Source: Klebsiella pneumoniae (GTDB taxonomy: Bacteria > Pseudomonadota > Gammaproteobacteria > Ga0077536). Taken from it: a stretch of DNA of 9,713 nucleotides. A program made the position numbers and the translations under genes. Below are positions 6,435 to 9,713 of the stretch, piece by piece; the stretch's first letter is position 1, and each line of letters opens with the position of its first letter. The stretch covers positions 1 through 9,713 of the forward strand of contig CAMCBY010000116.1 of NCBI GenBank assembly GCA_945873015.1. The letters are read 5' to 3'. The notes beneath the pieces are model-generated. The model made no database searches. It was not told the origin of the DNA and saw only the letters and a program-made list of their open reading frames with translations.

Positions 6435-7106
6435 ATGATCGATAAGCGCGTCAGCACCCTGGCCGACATGGTGGCCGATTGCCCCGATCTGCGAGACGGT
6501 GCAATCGTGTTGATCGGCGGCTTCGGCGATGCCGGTGTACCGGAGAAGCTGATCGAGACGATTCGCGATCTGGCGCTGCGCAATCTGACTGTAGTGAGCA
6601 ATAACGCCGGTTCCGGCGATTATGGTCTCGCCACGCTGTTGAAGGCCGGCTGTGTCGGCAAGATGGTCTGTTCTTTTCCGCGCTCAGCCGGCTCGATCAT
6701 TTTCGAAGAACTGTACGCGGCCGGCAAAATCGAGCTTGAAATCGTGCCCCAGGGCACCCTCGCCGAGCGCATCCGCGCCGGTGGCGCAGGCATTCCTGCT
6801 TTCTACACCGCGACCGGTTACGGCACGCCGTTGGCGGTCGGCAAGGAAACCCGTGAGTTCGAGGGGCGTCATTACGTCATGGAGCGCGCGATCCGCGCCG
6901 ACGTAGCCTTGATTCATGCGCGCACCGCCGATCGCTGGGGCAATCTCACTTACCCCAAGACCGCCCGCAACTTCAATCCGATCATGGCGATGGCCGCTGC
7001 GACCACCTTGGCCGAGGTGCGCCGTTTCGTCGATAACGTGGCACCGGAAGAAGTCGTGACTCCCGGTATCTTCGTCACACGTATGGTGGAAATAGGAGAA
7101 CGATGA
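6435..7106 (+). CDS. pcaI: 3-oxoadipate CoA-transferase subunit A
   Basis: 223-residue alpha subunit of succinyl-CoA:3-oxoadipate CoA-transferase, which moves CoA from succinyl-CoA to 3-oxoadipate in the penultimate step of the beta-ketoadipate pathway. It carries the CoA-transferase family I GGFG motif (28-31, VLIGGFGDAG), then the stretches NLTVVSNNAGSGDYGLATLLK and VCSFPRSAGS and a C-terminal VVTPGIFVTRMV. These agree closely with PcaI rather than with acetoacetate transferases such as AtoD. AGGTG lies at a suitable distance before the ATG. It is the first gene of a tight plus-strand operon, and its stop overlaps the pcaJ start as ATGA. Protocatechuate dioxygenase genes downstream support the 3-oxoadipate substrate over other 3-oxoacids. 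Confidence 0.9.
   Translation: MIDKRVSTLADMVADCPDLRDGAIVLIGGFGDAGVPEKLIETIRDLALRNLTVVSNNAGSGDYGLATLLKAGCVGKMVCSFPRSAGSIIFEELYAAGKIELEIVPQGTLAERIRAGGAGIPAFYTATGYGTPLAVGKETREFEGRHYVMERAIRADVALIHARTADRWGNLTYPKTARNFNPIMAMAAATTLAEVRRFVDNVAPEEVVTPGIFVTRMVEIGER
7094..7100 (+). promoter_or_regulatory. ribosome binding site of pcaJ
   Basis: AGGAGAA is the best Shine-Dalgarno sequence in the window. Counted from AGGAG it is 4 nt from the ATG at 7103 and 7 nt from the adjacent ATG at 7106. The spacing favours the second ATG as the true pcaJ start, which would shorten the protein by one Met. Confidence 0.6.
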
Positions 7107-7783
7107 TGGTCAATGCACTTTCGTCGGAAGACATCGCGCGGCGCGTCGCACGCGACATTCCCAACGGCGCCTATGTGAATCTCGGCATCGGCATGCCGAT
7201 GCTGGTGGCGGACTATCCCGTCGCGGGCCGCGAGTTCGTGCTGCATTCAGAGAACGGTCTGCTCGGCATGGGGCCGGCACCGGACGAGGGTGAAGAAGAT
7301 CTCGACTTGATCAACGCCGGCAAACAACCGGTCACCATCCTGCCGGGGGGATCGTATTTTCACCATGCGGATTCCTTCGCGATGATCCGTGGCGGCCATA
7401 TCGACATCTCGATCCTCGGTGCCTATCAGGTGGCGGCTAACGGCGATCTGGCCAATTGGGCGCTGCCCGGGCCCAAACCACCGGCGGTCGGCGGCGCGAT
7501 GGATCTGGTCGCGGGCGCGCGTCAGGTATGGGTGATGCTCGCGACTCATGTTGCCAAGGATGGTGCGCACAAACTCGTCGCGCGATGTGATTTGCCGCTG
7601 ACCGGTCTGAACTGCGTGCATCGGGTCTATTCCGATCTCGCGGTTATCGATATTACGGCCGACGGCCTGGTGGTGACCGACATGGTGGCGGGCCTCAGTG
7701 CCGAAGAACTGCAAAGCAAGACCGGTGCGCCGCTGCTGTTTGCCGACAGTTGTCGAGCGCTGCGCGCCGACCGGGCCGCCTGA
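7103..7783 (+). CDS. pcaJ: 3-oxoadipate CoA-transferase subunit B
   Basis: 226-residue beta subunit that supplies the catalytic glutamate of the CoA-transferase. The nucleophile is Glu50 in the conserved LHSENGLLGMG stretch (47-57), where a glutamyl-CoA thioester forms during turnover. Also typical are YVNLGIGMP (24-32) and the C-terminal LLFADS-type ending. Size and order after pcaI are standard for the pair. Two ATG codons stand in tandem (7103 and 7106); ribosome-site spacing favours 7106. The pcaH start follows the stop within a few bases, so the transferase and dioxygenase genes are translationally linked. Confidence 0.9.
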   Translation: MMVNALSSEDIARRVARDIPNGAYVNLGIGMPMLVADYPVAGREFVLHSENGLLGMGPAPDEGEEDLDLINAGKQPVTILPGGSYFHHADSFAMIRGGHIDISILGAYQVAANGDLANWALPGPKPPAVGGAMDLVAGARQVWVMLATHVAKDGAHKLVARCDLPLTGLNCVHRVYSDLAVIDITADGLVVTDMVAGLSAEELQSKTGAPLLFADSCRALRADRAA

Positions 7784-7785
7784 GG

Positions 7786-8502
7786 GTGAGTTCATCGCGG
7801 ACCTTTGCGCCGCTACCGCCCGGCGTTTATCCGGCCAATGCCAGCGCAGCCTACCGCTCCAGCGACAAGCGTGCACCGCGCGCGCCGCTGGTCGAGATCC
7901 CGCTCACGTTATCGGAGGTAAGCGGGCCGCGCTGCGGCGCCGAGATGTCAGCGGCGTCAAGTTACGACCTGACGCGCCCGCCGGACGCACAAGGCGAAGC
8001 GCTCGGCCAACGCATCATCGTGCATGGCCGCGTGCTCGATGAATACGGTCGGCCGGCGCGTGGCGCGCTGGTTGAGGTATGGCAGGCCAACGCCGCCGGT
8101 CGATACCTGCACGAGGGTGATAAACACGATGCGCCGCTCGATCCGAATTTCAGCGGGCGCGGTGCGGTCGTGACCGACGACGATGGTCGCTACCAGTTCC
8201 TGACCATCGAGCCTGGCATCTATCCGTGGGGCAATCACTACAACGCGTGGCGACCGAAACACATTCATTTCTCGTTGTTCGGTGAGGCCTGGGCCACGCG
8301 GCTGGTCACGCAGATGTATTTCCCCGGCGACCCGACCTTGTCACTCGATCCGATTTTTATGGCTGTTGCAGATACTGCTGCGCGCGCGCGGCTGGTGTCG
8401 CGTTTTGATATCGAGCGCAGCGTGCCCGATTACGCGATGGCCTATCACTTCGATATCGTGCTGCGCGGCGCGCAGGGCACGCCCTGGGAAGGTCGACCGT
8501 GA
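7786..8502 (+). CDS. pcaH: protocatechuate 3,4-dioxygenase beta subunit (iron-binding)
   Basis: Intradiol dioxygenase subunit that holds the non-heme Fe(III) and cleaves protocatechuate to 3-carboxy-cis,cis-muconate. Using the GTG at 7786 the protein has 238 residues, and all four iron ligands are present: Tyr107 (ANAAGRY), Tyr146 (PGIYPW), His159 and His161 (RPKHIHF), with second-sphere Arg156. These numbers are each one below the Pseudomonas putida positions 108, 147, 160 and 162, which supports this start. Other fold landmarks are IVHGRVLDEYGRP, VEVWQAN and LDPNF. The frame opens further upstream to a TTG at 7750, inside pcaJ; no ATG exists before 7945, which is too late. No proper Shine-Dalgarno sequence precedes the GTG, so initiation probably depends on coupling to pcaJ, whose stop is 2 bp away. 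The first 50 residues match known PcaH poorly. pcaG overlaps the stop. Confidence 0.88.
   Translation: MSSSRTFAPLPPGVYPANASAAYRSSDKRAPRAPLVEIPLTLSEVSGPRCGAEMSAASSYDLTRPPDAQGEALGQRIIVHGRVLDEYGRPARGALVEVWQANAAGRYLHEGDKHDAPLDPNFSGRGAVVTDDDGRYQFLTIEPGIYPWGNHYNAWRPKHIHFSLFGEAWATRLVTQMYFPGDPTLSLDPIFMAVADTAARARLVSRFDIERSVPDYAMAYHFDIVLRGAQGTPWEGRP
8487..8492 (+). promoter_or_regulatory. ribosome binding site of pcaG
   Basis: GGAAGG lies 6 nt before the GTG at 8499 and supports this non-ATG start, inside the last codons of pcaH. Confidence 0.55.
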
Positions 8503-9038
8503 ACGGGCTGACGCCCTCACAAACGGTCGGCCCGTATTTCCGTATCGGCCTCGACTGGCCGCAAGCTTGGCGCCTGGCCAGTGCCGAGCGTGGCGCCACA
8601 ACCGTGCATTTGTGTGGCCGTCTATATGACGGTGACGGCGCGCCGGTGCCCGATGCCTTGATTGAAATCTGGCAGGCCGATGGCGAAGGTTGTTATCACC
8701 CCCACCGCAGCGAGGGCTTTCGCGGTTACGGTCGTTGCGCCGTCGATGCGCAAGGCGGCTTTCGTTTTGAGACCATCAAACCGGGTGCTGTAGTTGCGCC
8801 TGACGGCGGTCACCAGGCACCGCATATCAATCTATTGGTCATGGCGCGGGGCCTTTTGCAGCACCTCTACACGCGGGTCTATTTTCCCGACGACGCGCAC
8901 CTGCATGATACGGACGCGGTGCTGGCCTGCGTGCCGGCCGCGCGCCGTCCGACCCTGGTTGCACGCGCAATCGGCGGCGAACTTCATTTCGACATTCATC
9001 TGCAGGGCGAACACGAGACCGTGTTCTTCGCGCTCTGA
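8499..9038 (+). CDS. pcaG: protocatechuate 3,4-dioxygenase alpha subunit
   Basis: 179-residue partner of PcaH. It has the intradiol fold but no iron ligands, and it contributes residues to the active-site pocket. Visible: TPSQTVGPYFRIG (5-17) with the pocket-lining GPY at 11-13, VPDALIEIWQADGEG (50-64), APHINLLVMARG (107-118), Arg126 in LYTRVYFPDD (123-132), matching the substrate-facing Arg133 of the P. putida enzyme, and the ending FDIHLQGEHETVFFAL. It is about 20 residues shorter than the P. putida protein, with the deletion in the loop after residue 17. It starts at GTG and shares four bases (GTGA) with the pcaH stop, as expected for equal production of two subunits. pobA begins 2 bp after its stop. 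Confidence 0.9.
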   Translation: MNGLTPSQTVGPYFRIGLDWPQAWRLASAERGATTVHLCGRLYDGDGAPVPDALIEIWQADGEGCYHPHRSEGFRGYGRCAVDAQGGFRFETIKPGAVVAPDGGHQAPHINLLVMARGLLQHLYTRVYFPDDAHLHDTDAVLACVPAARRPTLVARAIGGELHFDIHLQGEHETVFFAL

Positions 9039-9040
9039 GT

Positions 9041-9713
9041 ATGGCCGCCGTGGACCGCGTCGAGGTCGGCATCATCGGCGCCGGTCCCGCCGGCCTCATG
9101 CTCGGCTGGCTGCTGGCGCGCGCCGGGATAAGCTTCGTGATTCTTGAGCGACAGTCGCGCGCCTACGTGGAAAGCCGTATCCGCGCCGGGGTGCTGGAAC
9201 AAGGCGCGGTCGATCTGCTCAGCGCCAACGAACTCGGCGCGCGTATGCACCGCGAAGGGCTGGTGCACGATGGCATCGAGCTCAGTTGCGACGGACGCCG
9301 GTTGCACATCGATTTTCGCGCGCTGACCGGCAAGACGGTGATGATCTATGGTCAGACCGAAATCACGCGCGATTTAAATCATGCGCACGACAGCATCGGC
9401 AGTCGCATTCTGTACGAAGTGTCCGATGTCGAACTCGCCGCCTTGAACAGCCCGCGCGCCGAACTGACCGGCACCTGCCAGGGCGAAGCGCTGCGCTTCA
9501 GTTGCGATTTTATTGCCGGCTGTGATGGTTTCCACGGTGTGTCGCGGCCGGCCATTGTTGGCGTACGCGAATTCGAGCGCGTGTATCCCATCGGCTGGCT
9601 GGGTGTGTTGTCCGATACGCCGCCCGTCGCGCCGGAATTGATCTACGCCAGTCACGAGCGCGGTTTTGCCCTGTGCAGTATGCGTTCGACCACCCGCAGT
9701 CGTTATTACGTGC
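9041..9713 (+). CDS. pobA: 4-hydroxybenzoate 3-monooxygenase, 5' part; continues beyond window
   Basis: First 224 codons of a group A flavoprotein that hydroxylates 4-hydroxybenzoate to protocatechuate using NAD(P)H and O2, feeding PcaHG directly. FAD-binding GAGPAG is at 13-18 and Glu37-Arg38-Gln39 at the end of the second strand. SRIRAGVLEQG (45-55) holds Arg46/Arg48, and DGFHG is at 162-166. The substrate pocket is intact: Tyr202 (LIYA), Ser213 and Arg215 (CSMRS), Arg221 and Tyr223 (SRYY). Each is one above the P. fluorescens positions 201, 212, 214, 220 and 222. The full family length is about 394 residues, so over 40% is missing, including the second FAD motif. The ATG at 9041 has no clear ribosome site; a GTG at 9050 is possible. 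Position 2 bp after pcaG implies the same transcript. Confidence 0.92.
   Translation, partial: MAAVDRVEVGIIGAGPAGLMLGWLLARAGISFVILERQSRAYVESRIRAGVLEQGAVDLLSANELGARMHREGLVHDGIELSCDGRRLHIDFRALTGKTVMIYGQTEITRDLNHAHDSIGSRILYEVSDVELAALNSPRAELTGTCQGEALRFSCDFIAGCDGFHGVSRPAIVGVREFERVYPIGWLGVLSDTPPVAPELIYASHERGFALCSMRSTTRSRYYV

Noticed and set aside
6435..7783. Acetoacetate-type CoA-transferase (AtoDA/ScoAB) instead of PcaIJ
   Set aside because: The NNAGSGDYG and CSFPR stretches and the shared operon with pcaHG and pobA point to 3-oxoadipate.
7247..7876. Minus-strand open frame of 209 codons across pcaJ and the start of pcaH
   Set aside because: It is the reverse image of two well-recognised genes, with no domain of its own.
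1..9713. tRNA, CRISPR array, transposase or prophage content
   Set aside because: Looked for on both strands; no cloverleaf, spaced direct repeats, terminal repeats or transposase-like proteins were seen.

Overview
This is GC-rich, densely packed DNA from a proteobacterium that degrades aromatic compounds, most likely a gamma- or betaproteobacterium. That placement is inferred from the mix of families (pca/pob genes, an aminophenol-type dioxygenase, a Tim44-domain membrane protein). No rRNA or other taxonomic marker is present. I see no tRNA, CRISPR array, insertion sequence or phage gene. No intergenic gap exceeds about 171 bp.

Left block (1-5157, all minus strand, read right to left): a secreted alpha/beta-hydrolase (5157-4072), then 25 bp downstream a GPH/MelB-type MFS transporter (4046-2697), a PhzS-like FAD aromatic monooxygenase (2542-1286), a RidA-family 2-aminomuconate deaminase (1150-698) and the beta subunit of a 2-aminophenol 1,6-dioxygenase (711 to beyond the left edge). 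The last two overlap by 14 bp. AmnB and AmnD belong to the 2-aminophenol meta-cleavage route: ring opening to 2-aminomuconate semialdehyde, oxidation to 2-aminomuconate, then deamination. The monooxygenase next to them is a candidate for making the ring-cleavage substrate. The hydrolase and transporter could release and import a precursor. That assignment is inference and is the most novel part of the window.

Middle (5158-6434): a 171-bp divergent promoter region with a nested inverted repeat, a Tim44-domain membrane protein (5329-6282) that looks like housekeeping envelope function, and a 152-bp spacer with three consecutive inverted repeats.

Right block (6435-9713, plus strand): pcaI, pcaJ, pcaH, pcaG and the first 224 codons of pobA, joined by 4-bp overlaps or 2-bp gaps. 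PobA hydroxylates 4-hydroxybenzoate to protocatechuate, PcaHG opens that ring by intradiol (ortho) cleavage, and PcaIJ activates the later intermediate 3-oxoadipate to its CoA thioester. The middle steps (pcaB, pcaC, pcaD) and the final thiolase (pcaF) are not in the window, and neither is a regulator.

The locus therefore pairs an extradiol aminophenol-type pathway with an intradiol protocatechuate pathway, facing away from each other. Two genes cut by the window edges (amnB on the left, pobA on the right) were found by reading the sequence to the edge.
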